Part shown: positions 16,460 to 25,888 of the stretch, piece after piece
Layout: each line of letters starts with the position of its first letter
Numbering within the stretch: position 1 is the first letter of the stretch
Source: SMWC01 sp045561055
Lineage (GTDB): Bacteria > Pseudomonadota > Gammaproteobacteria > Steroidobacterales > Rariloculaceae
Direction: 5' to 3'
Length of the DNA: 64,000 bases
Assembly (NCBI GenBank): GCA_045561055.1
Contig: JBJKYL010000003.1
Span: 1 to 64,000 of the forward strand
Notes under the pieces: generated by a model
Database searches by the model: none
What the model was told of the DNA's origin: nothing
The model's input: the letters and a program-made list of their open reading frames with translations, nothing else
Made by a program: the position numbers and the translations under genes

Positions 16460-17878
16460 ATGACAGCTAATAGAGATACCGCGCTCGCAGAAATTGCCAA
16501 GATCGTAGGACCAAGTGGTATTGTTGATCCAACGGACGCGGAGGCATTGCTCTTAGATGAGCGAGCCCTTTTTCGTGGCGAGGCGGCGCTCATCGTACGC
16601 CCAGCTTCTACTACTGAGTGCTCTGATGTGATGAAGGTTTGCAGTAGAGCATCGATCGGTGTTGTTCCGCAGGGAGGTAATACTGGTTATTGTGGTGGCG
16701 CAACACCATTCGATTCATCGAATCAGATTCTGCTGAATCTCTCGCGCATGAACCGCATTCGGGAGGTTGATTCCGTTGATTTCACTATGACCGTTGAAGC
16801 CGGGCTAGTGTTAAGGAATGTGCAGTTACTGGCTGAGGAGCAGGGACTCTTCTTCCCCTTGAGCCTAGGATCCGAAGGCTCTTGTCAGATCGGGGGCAAT
16901 CTTGCGACAAATGCCGGTGGTCTGGCCGTTCTTCGGTACGGGTCAGCTCGTGACCTTGTGTTAGGCCTCGAGGTTGTCCTGCCGAGCGGCGAGGTCTTGT
17001 CAAACCTGAAGGGGCTGCGCAAGGACAACACGGGTTACAATCTCAACGGAATATTTCTTGGTGCGGAAGGCACGTTAGGGATTATTACCGCAGCAGTTCT
17101 AAAGCTATTCGCAGCGCCCCGTAGTCGTCAATCGGCTTGGGTTGCCGTACGCGATATTGGGGCAGCGTGCAGCCTTCTTGCCCGGGCACGCCGCGAGAGT
17201 TGCGATCAGGTTTTATCTGCGGAGTACATTTCTCGAGCCTCGCTGAATCTTGTTTTTGAGAATCTGGTCGAATGCCGTGATCCACTGGAGTCGTCCTATA
17301 ATCACTACGTCTTGCTCGAACTCGCGTCCGCTGAGGCTGATTTTGCGCTGCGCGCGGTGCTGGAGCGTATTCTCGAGACGGCTCTTGAGGACGGTGAGAT
17401 AGAGGATGGCGTAATCGCGAATTCGGGGCGACAGCGTGATGCGTTCTGGGCCCTTCGTGAAGGTATTCCGGAAGCCGAAAAACGCAGCGGACGGTCTGTA
17501 AAACACGACATCTCAGTTAGAGTGTCTCAGATTCCGGCATTTATTAAGGAGGCTGAAGGGATGCTGGAAAATTTGCCGCCGCATTGTGTATCCGTATTTG
17601 GTCATATCGGTGACGGTAACCTCCATTATAATTTGCTCCCTCCTAAAGGAGCGGATGTACAAGCATTTGCTGATGGTCCTGCCCAAGAGATAACTAGCGC
17701 GATCTACAATCTTGTGGACCGGTTAGGTGGAAGTTTCAGTGCTGAGCATGGCGTCGGGATTCTTAAACGGGGTGAGCTCGAGCTCTTCACTCCAACGGTA
17801 GCGCTCGAGTTGATGCTTTCGTTAAAAAACACCCTAGATCCAAAGGGGATAATGAATCCTGGCAAGATATTTAGTTGA
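16460..17878 (+). CDS. FAD-linked 2-hydroxyacid dehydrogenase (D-lactate/D-2-hydroxyglutarate type)
   Basis: 472 residues of the vanillyl-alcohol-oxidase/GlcD superfamily. The FAD-binding PCMH half carries QGGNTGYCGG, LGSEGSCQIGGNLATNAGG and GLRKDNTGYNL; the C-terminal FAD-oxidase half carries the metal site GHIGDGNLHYN and the EHGVG motif. These enzymes oxidise D-2-hydroxyacids to 2-oxoacids and pass electrons to quinone, cytochrome or ETF. D-2-hydroxyglutarate (often linked to serine synthesis) or D-lactate are the likeliest substrates; sequence alone does not decide. It appears to be transcribed alone. Confidence 0.88.
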   Translation: MTANRDTALAEIAKIVGPSGIVDPTDAEALLLDERALFRGEAALIVRPASTTECSDVMKVCSRASIGVVPQGGNTGYCGGATPFDSSNQILLNLSRMNRIREVDSVDFTMTVEAGLVLRNVQLLAEEQGLFFPLSLGSEGSCQIGGNLATNAGGLAVLRYGSARDLVLGLEVVLPSGEVLSNLKGLRKDNTGYNLNGIFLGAEGTLGIITAAVLKLFAAPRSRQSAWVAVRDIGAACSLLARARRESCDQVLSAEYISRASLNLVFENLVECRDPLESSYNHYVLLELASAEADFALRAVLERILETALEDGEIEDGVIANSGRQRDAFWALREGIPEAEKRSGRSVKHDISVRVSQIPAFIKEAEGMLENLPPHCVSVFGHIGDGNLHYNLLPPKGADVQAFADGPAQEITSAIYNLVDRLGGSFSAEHGVGILKRGELELFTPTVALELMLSLKNTLDPKGIMNPGKIFS

Positions 17879-18013
17879 AAGAAGTCTGGGCGAAAAACAA
17901 AGCGTTGATCAGTATCCGAACAAGCACCGCATAGTCATGGTTTATTGGCTACCGTCGCACGAGATCATCCTATGCTAAGCTTGCTCGCCTTTGTTCAAGA
18001 CACAGGGTAGTGG

Positions 18014-18367
18014 ATGAGCACCCAGCCGATTTATAAAGTGATTTTCATGAACCAGGGAAAGGTTTTTGAGATTTACGCGCGGAGCGTAGGACATGGCTCG
18101 CTTTTCGGATTCGTAGAGGTTGAGGAGTTGATCTTCGGGGCGCGTTCGACGGTCGTCGTTGACCCGTCCGAGGAACGCATTCAGAGTGAATTCTCTGGTG
18201 TCAGTCGAACCTATCTTCCATTGCACTCCATCGTACGGATTGATGAAGTTGAAAAACAGGGTGTGAGTAAGGTGACGTCCGCAGAGGGCAGTAACGTGGC
18301 GCAATTTCCTATGCAGATGTACCCGCCATCTGGTGAAGGTGGTAAAGGCGGTTCAGGGGACAAGTGA
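18014..18367 (+). CDS. DUF1820 family protein
   Basis: 117 residues, cytoplasmic, with the DUF1820 pattern: YKVIFMNQGKVFEIYARSV, FGFVEVEELIFG and a central VDPSEERI segment, ending in a glycine-rich tail. The function is not known. It lies 5 bases upstream of the GTG chosen for the next gene and is probably co-transcribed with it. GGGTAGTGG precedes the ATG. Confidence 0.85.
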   Translation: MSTQPIYKVIFMNQGKVFEIYARSVGHGSLFGFVEVEELIFGARSTVVVDPSEERIQSEFSGVSRTYLPLHSIVRIDEVEKQGVSKVTSAEGSNVAQFPMQMYPPSGEGGKGGSGDK

Positions 18368-18371
18368 TTAC

Positions 18372-19139
18372 GTGACGCTTCGATTTGCGTCCTTAGGCAG
18401 TGGTAGCCGTGGTAACTCACTGCTCATAGAGCTTAATGAAACGCTCCTTATGGTTGACTGCGGCTTGAGTCTGAAAGCCGTTGAGGAGCGGTTGTCTATT
18501 TTGGGAAGAACTCCGCTCGACGTAACCGCGCTCTTGGTGACCCATGAGCATGCGGATCACATCCAAGGAGTCGCTCGGTTTGCGCGTCGTTATAACACGC
18601 CTGTTTGGATGACACCTGGCACGGCTTCTACCAAGGCGACGAAAGGGATATCGCGGACCCATTCGCTCAACTGTCATCGCGAGTTCAAAATTGGAGAGAT
18701 TGCCGTGCAGCCTTTTCCAGTGCCCCACGACGCCCGAGAGCCATGCCAGTTCGCTTTTACCGGTGCGGGTCGTCGGCTTGGTGTGCTCACCGATACGGGG
18801 CATATCACGTCGCATATTGTAGACCGGTTGACCGGCTGTGACGCGGTTGCGTTAGAGGCTAATCATGATCCAGAAGCATTACGTCGCGGACCGTATCCCG
18901 ACTCCGTAAAACAACGCGTCGCGTCGTCTTTGGGTCATCTGAACAACTCACAGGCTGCGGAACTTGTTGAGATAGTGGGGCACTCGGAGCTGCAATGGGT
19001 TGTTGCTCTGCATATAAGTAAACAAAATAATTCGAGCGATGCTGTTCGCCAGGCTTTGACTCCAATGCTAACGCGGAACGAGCAGTCCTTGTATTTGGCT
19101 GAGCAAGACACCCCGAGCCAATGGTTGGAGATTGTCTGA
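18372..19139 (+). CDS. YycJ/WalJ-like MBL-fold hydrolase
   Basis: A cytoplasmic metallo-beta-lactamase-fold protein of 255 residues. HEHADH lies at 58-63, and the N-terminus RFASLGSGSRGNSLL is diagnostic of the YycJ group. Such proteins are suggested to have 5'-3' exonuclease activity, with links to DNA repair or cell-wall coordination in other bacteria. The frame is open from 18333, but homologues start near the RFASLGSGS strand, so GTG 18372 is preferred. It ends 3 bases before purL. Confidence 0.85.
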   Translation: MTLRFASLGSGSRGNSLLIELNETLLMVDCGLSLKAVEERLSILGRTPLDVTALLVTHEHADHIQGVARFARRYNTPVWMTPGTASTKATKGISRTHSLNCHREFKIGEIAVQPFPVPHDAREPCQFAFTGAGRRLGVLTDTGHITSHIVDRLTGCDAVALEANHDPEALRRGPYPDSVKQRVASSLGHLNNSQAAELVEIVGHSELQWVVALHISKQNNSSDAVRQALTPMLTRNEQSLYLAEQDTPSQWLEIV

Positions 19140-19142
19140 GTC

Positions 19143-22100
19143 ATGGCTATGCTACAGCTGCTCGGACCGAAAGCTGAAACCGAGTTTCGGCTGCAACGTC
19201 TGAGCCGACAACTCACTAGTCGCTGCGCTGCAGTGTGTGGTGTCACAGTTCGCTACCTTCACTTCGTCCATGCCGAGCGTAATTTGACGGAAATAGAGCT
19301 TGCCACTCTCGATGCACTGTTAACCTATGGTAGCGAGGCTGAGCAGGTCGATAGCGGTCACAAGATCGTCGTCGTTCCCCGTCTCGGTACTATATCCCCA
19401 TGGGCTTCGAAGGCCACCGACATTGCACAGATATGTGGTGTTCCCGTTCATCGTTTGGAACGAGGTCGCTTGTACATTCTCAATGTTTCCTCTTCGATTT
19501 CTATGGAGGAGACCGAACTACTTTTACCTCTCTTGCACGATCGAATGACCGAGTCCGTGTTGACCGAGTCAGTCGTGGAAGAGTTGCTCTTTGCAGAGCA
19601 TCAACCGCTGCCACTGATGCGGATTGCGTTACAGAAGAACGGCGCTAAGGCACTTTCAGATGTAAATTCTGAGCTCGGTCTGGCATTGTCAAAGGATGAG
19701 ATCGATTATCTAGCGACACAATTCCTTGCGTTGCAGCGTGACCCCACTGATGTGGAACTCATGATGTTTGCGCAGGCAAATTCGGAGCATTGCCGGCATA
19801 AGGTCTTCAACGCCGATTGGTTTATCGATGGACAGTCTGCGAGTCGTAGCTTGTTTCAGATGATAAAGAATACGCATGCGCATGCACCTACGGGGGTATT
19901 GTCGGCCTATTCGGATAATGCAGCCGTGGTTTCTGGTGCCGAAGCCGCATGGTTCTGTGCTGATCCGGAAACCCACGTCTATGGTTCCTGGCACGAGCCC
20001 GCACATCTCGTGATGAAGGTTGAGACGCATAATCATCCAACAGCTATTTCTCCGTTTCCGGGTGCGGCAACCGGTTCCGGTGGGGAGATCCGGGACGAAG
20101 GTGCTACCGGTAGGGGGGCGAAACCAAAAGCTGGGTTGACCGGTTTCACAGTTTCCCATCTCCAGGTGCCTGATTGGACTCAGCCATGGGAGTGCGCGAG
20201 CGTGGGTTATCCCGAGCGGATTGCAAGTTCGCTGCAGATAATGCTCGATGGGCCTATCGGCGGAGCACAGTTTAATAACGAGTTTGGCCGCCCAAACCTA
20301 GCCGGTTATTTTCGAACATGTCTGCTTGAATGCGAGGGGCAGTGGCGCGGCTATCACAAGCCGATCATGATAGCGGGCGGCGTCGGTAACATACGTGGCG
20401 GCGATATTGATAAGCTCGAAGTGCCGCAGGGTTCGAAGCTCATCGTGCTCGGCGGCCCGGCGATGCTCATCGGGTTGGGTGGTGGTGCAGCTTCTTCACA
20501 GGGTAGTGGTTCGGCCGAAGCAGATCTAGATTTTGCATCAGTTCAGCGCGGTAATCCGGAAATGCAGCGGCGAGCACAGGAAGTCATCGATACCTGTTGG
20601 GCGCTAGGTAGTAGGAACCCGATTTTGTCTATCCACGACATCGGTGCCGGCGGCCTCTGTAACGCCGTACCAGAGATTGTCGATCAGAGCCATCGCGGTG
20701 CCGTTATCCAGCTTAGAGACGTGCCCAACGACGAGCCCGGTATGACGCCGATGGAGCTATGGTGCAACGAATCGCAGGAACGCTACATGATTGCTGTCGC
20801 TGCTGACGATGTTACGATTTTTTCAGCGATCTGCGAGCGTGAGCGATGCCCATACGCTGTTATCGGCGAGTTCACCGAGCAGCGAGACTTCAGAGTTTTC
20901 GATACGAATTTCGGCAACGAGCCGGTTGCGATGCCAATGGATGTCTTGTTTGGCAAGCCGCCGAAGATGACGCGAGAGACTAATCCCAAAAAATTAGAGC
21001 CGCGCGATTGGGACTGGTCCGATATATCTCTCGAGGTTGCTGTTCAGCAGGTGCTATCTTTTCCTGCAGTCGCGGATAAGTCATTTCTGATTCACATCGG
21101 TGATCGCAGCGTCGGTGGTCTTGTAGCGCGGGATCAGCTGGTCGGTCCGTGGCAGATACCCGTAAGCGACGTTGCCGTTACTAACGCCAGCTACACCGGA
21201 TATACCGGTGAGGCGATGGCGATGGGTGAGCGTACTCCGGTCGCGATTTATGCAGGACCGGCGTCGGCCCGCCTTGCCGTTGCTGAGTCGATTACTAATA
21301 TTGCTGCTTCAGATGTAGCAAGTTTGTCAGACGTGCGCCTCTCTGCAAATTGGATGGCGGCGGCAGGACACGATGACGATGATTATGCCCTCTTCGAGAT
21401 GGTACAAGCTGTAGGAATGGATCTTTGTCCTGCTCTGGGTGTTGCGATCCCAGTAGGGAAGGATTCCCTATCTATGCGTACTACCTGGCAGGACAATGGT
21501 GAGGAGAGCTCTGTGACGGCTCCTGTTTCGTTGATTGTCTCTGCATTCGCTCCGGTGCTAGATACGCGCCGTACCTTAACGCCTGAATTACGGCTGGACG
21601 TAGGCGAGACTGTTTTACTGCTACTCGATGTCTCTGGTGGTAAGCAGCGCCTTGGGGGATCTGCATTGGCGCAGAGTTTTAATGAGTTCGGCGGCGTTCC
21701 TCCAGATCTAGACGATCCTCAGACCATGCTGAATTTCTTCGCTGCGCAAAGGGCACTTCGAAGTAGGGATCTCATTCTTGCCTATCACGATAGAGCGGAC
21801 GGAGGGCTTTTCATTGCACTAGTCGAAATGGCCTTTGCGGCCCGTGCCGGACTTGAAATCGAAGTGCCTGCATTTGTAGAGGATGTAATCAGCTATCTAT
21901 TCGCCGAGGAATTGGGCGTCGTTATCCAGGTCAGGGTTGAAGATCTTGACGATGTGCTCAGCGTACTGAGCGTCAATGGTATGAATCGTTCACAAATCGT
22001 TGCGAGCGTTGCTACTCATGGCAACATTCGGATTCGCCGTGGCCAAGAGGAACTATTTAAAGCGCCTCGCGTCCGACTGCATCGATACTGGTCGGAACTC

Positions 22101-23012
22101 AGCTATCGGATGCAGGCTTTACGAGATGATCCCGAATGTGCGCAGGAAGCGTATGACGCGATTCTCGACGATAACGATCCGGGCTTGAACGTGGATCTGA
22201 GCTTTGAACTACCAAAACTCAGGTCGTTGTCGCAAGACGTTCGACCGAAAGTCGCGATACTGCGCGAGCAGGGCGTGAATAGCCAACGAGAGATGGCGGC
22301 GGCCTTCGACCGAGCTAGTTTTGAAGCACATGACGTGCATATGACGGATCTTCTATCGGGTAAAACTTCGCTTGCGGATTATCGTGGCGTTGTTGCGTGC
22401 GGGGGATTTTCCTACGGTGATGTGCTGGGTGCGGGCGGAGGCTGGGCGAAGTCGATTCTCTATAGCGACGTTGCTCGCAACCAATTTCTCGAGCACTTCG
22501 CTCGCGAAGATGCGTTTGTACTCGGTGTATGTAATGGGTGCCAGATGCTAGCGGCACTGAAGGAACTGATTCCTGGTACTAATCACTGGCCGAGATTCGT
22601 GCGTAATCGTTCGGATCAGTTTGAAGCACGTTTATCTCTGGTGAGGATTGAACCAAGTTCGTCGGTATTGCTAAGGGATATGGCAGGTTCGCGATTACCA
22701 ATCGTAACTTCGCACGGCGAAGGTCGCGCTGAGTTTACGTCGGAAGATGCGTTGCTGCGCGCGAACCGAGAACTTGCAGTTATTCGTTACGTTGATAATT
22801 ATGGCGAGAAAGCGCGGCAGTATCCTGCAAATCCTAACGGTTCGCCGTTGGGGCTAGCCGGACTTACAAACGCGGATGGCCGCGTGACAATCATGATGCC
22901 GCACCCGGAACGCGTCTTTCGTACTGTGCAGCATTCATGGCATCCAGCAGATTGGGGTGAGAATTCGCCTTGGCAGAAATTGTTTGCAAATGCGCGCGAG
23001 TGGGTTGGTTAG
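19143..23012 (+). CDS. purL: Phosphoribosylformylglycinamidine synthase (large fused type)
   Basis: Fourth step of purine synthesis: FGAR + glutamine + ATP to FGAM. At 1289 residues it is the single-chain gammaproteobacterial form. It contains an N-terminal PurS-like region, two AIR-synthase-type halves (THNHPTAISPFPGAATGSGG and a later GVAIPVGKDSLSM) and a C-terminal glutamine amidotransferase domain with nucleophile Cys in GVCNGCQM and His/Glu in PHPERV. No truncation is visible. It is convergent with ettA and probably follows the two small genes upstream in one transcript. Confidence 0.97.
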   Translation: MAMLQLLGPKAETEFRLQRLSRQLTSRCAAVCGVTVRYLHFVHAERNLTEIELATLDALLTYGSEAEQVDSGHKIVVVPRLGTISPWASKATDIAQICGVPVHRLERGRLYILNVSSSISMEETELLLPLLHDRMTESVLTESVVEELLFAEHQPLPLMRIALQKNGAKALSDVNSELGLALSKDEIDYLATQFLALQRDPTDVELMMFAQANSEHCRHKVFNADWFIDGQSASRSLFQMIKNTHAHAPTGVLSAYSDNAAVVSGAEAAWFCADPETHVYGSWHEPAHLVMKVETHNHPTAISPFPGAATGSGGEIRDEGATGRGAKPKAGLTGFTVSHLQVPDWTQPWECASVGYPERIASSLQIMLDGPIGGAQFNNEFGRPNLAGYFRTCLLECEGQWRGYHKPIMIAGGVGNIRGGDIDKLEVPQGSKLIVLGGPAMLIGLGGGAASSQGSGSAEADLDFASVQRGNPEMQRRAQEVIDTCWALGSRNPILSIHDIGAGGLCNAVPEIVDQSHRGAVIQLRDVPNDEPGMTPMELWCNESQERYMIAVAADDVTIFSAICERERCPYAVIGEFTEQRDFRVFDTNFGNEPVAMPMDVLFGKPPKMTRETNPKKLEPRDWDWSDISLEVAVQQVLSFPAVADKSFLIHIGDRSVGGLVARDQLVGPWQIPVSDVAVTNASYTGYTGEAMAMGERTPVAIYAGPASARLAVAESITNIAASDVASLSDVRLSANWMAAAGHDDDDYALFEMVQAVGMDLCPALGVAIPVGKDSLSMRTTWQDNGEESSVTAPVSLIVSAFAPVLDTRRTLTPELRLDVGETVLLLLDVSGGKQRLGGSALAQSFNEFGGVPPDLDDPQTMLNFFAAQRALRSRDLILAYHDRADGGLFIALVEMAFAARAGLEIEVPAFVEDVISYLFAEELGVVIQVRVEDLDDVLSVLSVNGMNRSQIVASVATHGNIRIRRGQEELFKAPRVRLHRYWSELSYRMQALRDDPECAQEAYDAILDDNDPGLNVDLSFELPKLRSLSQDVRPKVAILREQGVNSQREMAAAFDRASFEAHDVHMTDLLSGKTSLADYRGVVACGGFSYGDVLGAGGGWAKSILYSDVARNQFLEHFAREDAFVLGVCNGCQMLAALKELIPGTNHWPRFVRNRSDQFEARLSLVRIEPSSSVLLRDMAGSRLPIVTSHGEGRAEFTSEDALLRANRELAVIRYVDNYGEKARQYPANPNGSPLGLAGLTNADGRVTIMMPHPERVFRTVQHSWHPADWGENSPWQKLFANAREWVG

Positions 23013-23113
23013 AGCAGTTGGGCGGATTTAGTGCAAACGGCGCGTTAATCTTTTTAGATAGCCTAGGTTGCTAGTTCGTCGGAGAGAAAAGGCAGCGGGG
23101 CGATATTCTCGAA

Positions 23114-24787
23114 CTATGTCGACAGGCGTTTGTATCGGAGTCGGTGTGGTTGATCGGCGTCGTGACCCTTGCGCCGTTTGAGATCCTCGGAGTAGTCCGC
23201 GTAGTTGCCCTGGAAGTATACGACCTCGCCGTCACCTTCAAAGGCGAGAATATGAGTCGCGATTCGATCGAGGAACCAACGATCATGTGAGATGATGACG
23301 GCGCATCCGGGAAATGCTAGTAGTGCGGTTTCGAGAGCGCGCAAGGTTTCGACATCCAGATCGTTGGTCGGCTCATCGAGAAATATCACGTTACCGCCTG
23401 CCCGCAGGACCTTGGCGAGGTGTACTCGGTTACGTTCTCCGCCGGATAATAAGCCGATTTTCTTTTGTTGCTCTGGTCCGCGGAAGTTGAAGCGCCCGAC
23501 ATAGGCTCGAGACGGCGTCTCGTAGCTACCGATCGTTAGCATGTCCTGCCCATCTGAAATTTCTTCCCAGATCGTTTTGTCGTCGTCAAGTACGTCCCTA
23601 GACTGATCTGCGTATACCAACTGGGCTGAGTCGCCGATTCTAATTGTGCCTTCGTTAGCTATTTCCTGGCCGACGAGCATGCGGAATAACGTGGTTTTGC
23701 CTGCGCCGTTAGGGCCGATGACGCCGACGATACCACCTGGGGGGAGGCTGAACTCCAGGTTCTCGAACAATACTTTTTCGCCAAAGGCTTTTCGTACGCC
23801 GGATGCTTCTATAACGAGATCACCCAGGCGAGGTCCAGGTGGAATGTATATCTCGTTTGTCTCGTTACGCGTCTGAAATTCTTTTGAATTGAGTTCATCG
23901 AATCGTTGTAGTCGCGCTTTTGCCTTCGCTTGGCGGGCCTTCGGATTCGTCCGAACCCATTCGAGTTCCGCTTTGACTGTCTTTTGATGGGCGGCTTCGC
24001 GTTTTTCCTCAATTTTAAATCGGGCATCTTTTTGTTCTAGCCAGGACGAGTAGTTGCCTTCCCACGGTATGCCGTATCCGCGATCCAATTCGAGAATCCA
24101 GCCGGCTACGTTATCCAGAAAGTACCTGTCGTGGGTGACCGCCATGACGGTCCCGGAGTATTCGGCAAGAAAACGCTCGAGCCAGGCTACGGACTCTGCG
24201 TCAAGATGATTAGTTGGTTCGTCAAGCAAAAGCATATCCGGTTCCGCAAGCAGAAGACGGCAAAGTGCGACTCGACGGCGCTCGCCCCCTGATAAAGACT
24301 TCACATCTGCGTCCCAGGGAGGAAGGCGTAGGGCGTCGGCAGCGATTTCCAGCTTTCTGTCGATTTCCCAGCCACCGGAAGAGTCAAGGGCGTCTTGTAA
24401 TTTTCCCTGTTCAGTTAGGAGGGCAGACATCTCTTCGTCTTCAAGAGGTTCCGAGAACCGGTCGCTGATGGCATTGAATCTATCTACTAGCGCGATTATT
24501 TCGCGGATGCCATCTTCGACGTTGCCGCGCACGTCCTTGTTAGCGTCGAGTTCCGGTTCCTGCGACAAAAAGCCGATTTTGATTCCTGGTTGCGGTCGAG
24601 CTTGTCCGTCGAATTCAGGATCCACTCCTGCCATGATCCGCAGTAGGGTAGATTTTCCCGCGCCGTTTAGCCCGAGGACCCCGATTTTAGCGCCAGGGAA
24701 GAAACTTAGGCTGATATCGCGGAGAATGAATCGTTTTGGTGATACAACCTTGGAAAGTTGGTTCGTGGTATAGATATATTGAGCCAC
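23114..24787 (-). CDS. ettA: Energy-dependent translational throttle protein EttA (ABC-F)
   Basis: A ribosome-bound ABC-F ATPase that gates entry into elongation according to ADP/ATP ratio. Two ABC domains are present: Walker A GLNGAGKST with LSGGERRRVAL and LLLDEPTNHLD, then GPNGAGKTT with LSGGERNRVHL and FLDEPTNDLD; a linker rich in Lys/Arg lies between. I start at GTG 24787 because the product (557 residues) then begins AQYIYTTNQLSKVV, aligning with known EttA; the frame continues to 24847. It is divergent from the deacetylase gene. Confidence 0.94.
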   Translation of the reverse strand: MAQYIYTTNQLSKVVSPKRFILRDISLSFFPGAKIGVLGLNGAGKSTLLRIMAGVDPEFDGQARPQPGIKIGFLSQEPELDANKDVRGNVEDGIREIIALVDRFNAISDRFSEPLEDEEMSALLTEQGKLQDALDSSGGWEIDRKLEIAADALRLPPWDADVKSLSGGERRRVALCRLLLAEPDMLLLDEPTNHLDAESVAWLERFLAEYSGTVMAVTHDRYFLDNVAGWILELDRGYGIPWEGNYSSWLEQKDARFKIEEKREAAHQKTVKAELEWVRTNPKARQAKAKARLQRFDELNSKEFQTRNETNEIYIPPGPRLGDLVIEASGVRKAFGEKVLFENLEFSLPPGGIVGVIGPNGAGKTTLFRMLVGQEIANEGTIRIGDSAQLVYADQSRDVLDDDKTIWEEISDGQDMLTIGSYETPSRAYVGRFNFRGPEQQKKIGLLSGGERNRVHLAKVLRAGGNVIFLDEPTNDLDVETLRALETALLAFPGCAVIISHDRWFLDRIATHILAFEGDGEVVYFQGNYADYSEDLKRRKGHDADQPHRLRYKRLST

Positions 24788-24862
24788 GGAGCCCTGGATC
24801 CTTTTGGCGGAGGCGGGATTATCAAGCAAAGCGCTTGGCGTTGCCATACGAAGGAGTAATTA

Positions 24863-25825
24863 GTGACTGAACAAGTACTCGTAATCTGCGGGGATGACCT
24901 CGCCACCTACGGCTTTCCGGACGGCCATCCGTTTGGGCCTGATCGGCACGACGCTTTCCTTGCAGAACTCGATCAATCGGCCAAATCCGCCGAAATTGTT
25001 CGCCGTCCTCCACGTTTGGCGACTCCGGAGGAGGTCGAGTACTTTCATACGCGCGAGTATGTCGAATTCGTCCGCTCCTACTCGGAACAAGGCCATGGTT
25101 ATTTAGACGGTGGCGATACGCCTGCCTATCCTGGTGTCTTCGAGGCTGCGTCCTATGTAGTCGGCGGAACATTAGAGGCACTGGCCGAGATCATGGAGGG
25201 CTCTATCCGATGCGCGTTCGTTCCGATCGGTGGCCTACATCATGCAGCCAGAGGAAGGGCGGCAGGATTTTGTGTATTTAATGATTGTGGTGTTGCGATT
25301 GAAGCGGCTATGAATCTTTACGGTATTGAGAGGCTCGCTTATGTTGATATCGACGCGCACCATGGTGACGGTGTGTTTTACGGATTCGAAGATGATCCGA
25401 GAGTAATGTTTGCAGATATTCATGAGGACGGACGTTATCTATACCCGGGTACCGGTAGCCGAAGCGAAACCGGACGCGGAGTAGCCCAGGGAACCAAGCT
25501 AAATATCCCCATGCCCCCCTCTTCCGACGACACGGCATTTCTTGCCGCTTGGGCAGAGGTTGAGGCCTACTTGGCAGAAAATCCGCCTCAACTGCTGTTA
25601 CTGAACTGCGGCGCCGATTCTCTGGCTGGGGATCCGATCACTCACCTTGCATATAGTGAGAACGCGCATGGGCATGCGGCAACGCGGTTGCGCGAGCTGG
25701 CAGAAGAATATTGTGAAGGACGCGTGCTGGGAATGGGTGGTGGCGGTTACGATCGAACGAATCTTGCACGTGCCTGGACACGTTCGGTTGAAGGTTTCGT
25801 AGACGCCACTTCCGCGTTATTGTAA
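24863..25825 (+). CDS. Histone deacetylase family amidohydrolase
   Basis: A 320-residue zinc amidohydrolase of the HDAC/AcuC/acetylpolyamine amidohydrolase superfamily. It has the histidine pair in GGLHHA (126-127), zinc ligands D164 and H166 in DIDAHHGDG, D252 in NCGADSL, and the catalytic-type tyrosine in GGGGY. In bacteria such enzymes remove acetyl groups from protein lysines, polyamines or small molecules. GTG start with AAGGAG at 24851-24856. It shares a short divergent region with ettA and precedes glyA. Confidence 0.9.
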   Translation: MTEQVLVICGDDLATYGFPDGHPFGPDRHDAFLAELDQSAKSAEIVRRPPRLATPEEVEYFHTREYVEFVRSYSEQGHGYLDGGDTPAYPGVFEAASYVVGGTLEALAEIMEGSIRCAFVPIGGLHHAARGRAAGFCVFNDCGVAIEAAMNLYGIERLAYVDIDAHHGDGVFYGFEDDPRVMFADIHEDGRYLYPGTGSRSETGRGVAQGTKLNIPMPPSSDDTAFLAAWAEVEAYLAENPPQLLLLNCGADSLAGDPITHLAYSENAHGHAATRLRELAEEYCEGRVLGMGGGGYDRTNLARAWTRSVEGFVDATSALL

Positions 25826-25888
25826 CAGATGTACAATGCGCTTCCTCCAACCGTGCACCGCTAGCCTCTTGGGTATCCGATACTGACT

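Noticed and set aside
25826..25888. Glycine riboswitch before glyA
   Set aside because: The gap is 63 bases, too short for the tandem aptamers, and none of the conserved core is visible.
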